A DNA stretch of 5,474 nucleotides from JAWLBW01 sp041687475. GTDB taxonomy: Bacteria; J088; JAWLBW01. The notes under the pieces were generated by a model. The model searched no databases. It was not told the DNA's origin and worked only from the letters and a program-made list of their open reading frames with translations. The stretch spans positions 1 to 5,474 of the forward strand of contig JAWLBW010000310.1 in the NCBI GenBank assembly GCA_041687475.1, in the 5' to 3' direction. The translations under genes and the position numbers were made by a program. This document shows positions 4,900 to 5,474 of this stretch, piece after piece; the first letter of the stretch is position 1, and each line of letters begins with the position of its first letter.

Positions 4900-5474
4900 T
4901 CGAAGATACCCGCGGCGCCCATGCCGCCGCCGATACACATCGAGACCACGCCGTACTTCGAACCGCGGGCGGCCATTTCGTACACGAGCTGGGTCGTGAG
5001 CTTGGCGCCCGTGCAACCCAGCGGGTGGCCCAGGGCAATGGCGCCGCCGTTGACGTTGACCTTGTCGAAGTCGAGGCCCAGCTTCTTGCCCGAGTACAAG
5101 AACTGGCTGGCGAATGCCTCGTTGATTTCGAACAGGTCGATGTCTTCGACCTTGAGACCGGCCTGCTTGAGGGCCTTGGGAATGGCCAGGGCAGGTCCGA
5201 TGCCCATTTCGTCGGGGTGGCAGCCCGCCACCGCGAAGGTGACGAAGCGGGCCAGCGGCTTCAGACCGAGTTCGTCGGCCTTTTCGCGGCTCATCATGAG
5301 CACGGCCGCGGCGCCGTCGGACATCTGGCTGGCGTTGCCGGCCGTGACCGAACCCTGCACGCCGAAGGCGGGCTTCAGCTTGCCGAGCACTTCCTTCGTG
5401 GTGCCCGCACGCGGACCTTCGTCCGTGTCGAACATGAAGGTTTCCATCTGCGTGCCCTTGTAGCGAACCGCCTC
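4887..5474 (-). CDS. Acetyl-CoA acyltransferase (thiolase), C-terminal half
   Basis: The open frame enters at the window edge (5474) and runs 195 residues to TAA 4889-4887; full thiolases have about 390-400 residues, so the N-terminal half with the first active-site Cys lies outside. The family cleaves 3-ketoacyl-CoA in beta-oxidation, or joins two acetyl-CoA, in the cytosol. Key features of the second thiolase domain are visible (fragment numbering): TAGNASQMSDGAAAV (44-58), the NEAFA motif (118-122), catalytic His150 in GGAIALGHPLGCTGA, and catalytic Cys180 in CIGGGMGAAGIFE (codon 4937-4935). All needed residues of this half are intact, so the gene looks functional. The nearest types are FadA/FadI-like 3-ketoacyl-CoA thiolases, but acetoacetyl-CoA thiolase cannot be excluded, so no symbol is given. 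A tandem repeat duplicates the stop region, and an intrinsic terminator follows. Confidence 0.93.
   Translation of the reverse strand, partial: EAVRYKGTQMETFMFDTDEGPRAGTTKEVLGKLKPAFGVQGSVTAGNASQMSDGAAAVLMMSREKADELGLKPLARFVTFAVAGCHPDEMGIGPALAIPKALKQAGLKVEDIDLFEINEAFASQFLYSGKKLGLDFDKVNVNGGAIALGHPLGCTGAKLTTQLVYEMAARGSKYGVVSMCIGGGMGAAGIFENLQ

Noticed and set aside
4458..4999. Plus-strand open frames at 4458-4781 and 4463-4999
   Set aside because: They consist of repeat copy C, the short dispersed repeat and the thiolase terminator, with no protein-like pattern.

Overview
The window looks like chromosomal DNA of a moderately GC-rich proteobacterium, most likely a gammaproteobacterium. The reasons are a glutathionyl-hydroquinone reductase tail, a fatty-acid-oxidation type thiolase, two tRNA genes that both encode their CCA end, and sigma70-like promoters. 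This assignment is inference from protein character, not from a marker gene.

Layout. Positions 2-253 (+) hold the C-terminal end of a glutathionyl-hydroquinone reductase. A near-consensus sigma70 promoter (290-318) then drives a tRNA-Lys(TTT) / tRNA-Glu(TTC) transcript (341-581), which ends at a strong intrinsic terminator (588-626). Converging on it from the right is a broken cytosolic sensor histidine kinase (- strand, 1699 down to about 630). It carries a one-base frameshift, an in-frame TGA and no stop of its own, so its open frame runs antisense through the terminator and the whole tRNA-Glu gene.

Positions 1822-3050 (- strand) hold a tightly coupled two-gene unit: a small helix-turn-helix protein followed by an AbiEii-like nucleotidyltransferase. 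This has the layout of a toxin-antitoxin or defence module. Its promoter overlaps the start codon region and contains an inverted repeat, which suggests self-repression and a very short or absent leader. Next come two short + strand genes, a stand-alone Smr-domain protein (3395-3649) and an SRPBCC/polyketide-cyclase-like protein (3996-4454). The window ends inside the C-terminal half of an acetyl-CoA acyltransferase (- strand, 5474-4887), which has its own terminator at 4827-4778.

All three gene-free gaps in the right half (about 3101-3300, 3697-3915 and 4508-4770) contain a diverged copy of the same same-strand noncoding repeat family; two copies align without gaps at 53 of 58 positions over their core. 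Two unrelated genes (nucleotidyltransferase and thiolase) also have short tandem duplications that include their stop codons. The most interesting parts are the two-gene HTH/nucleotidyltransferase unit with its compact promoter, the decaying kinase overlapping a tRNA gene in antisense, and the intergenic repeat family.
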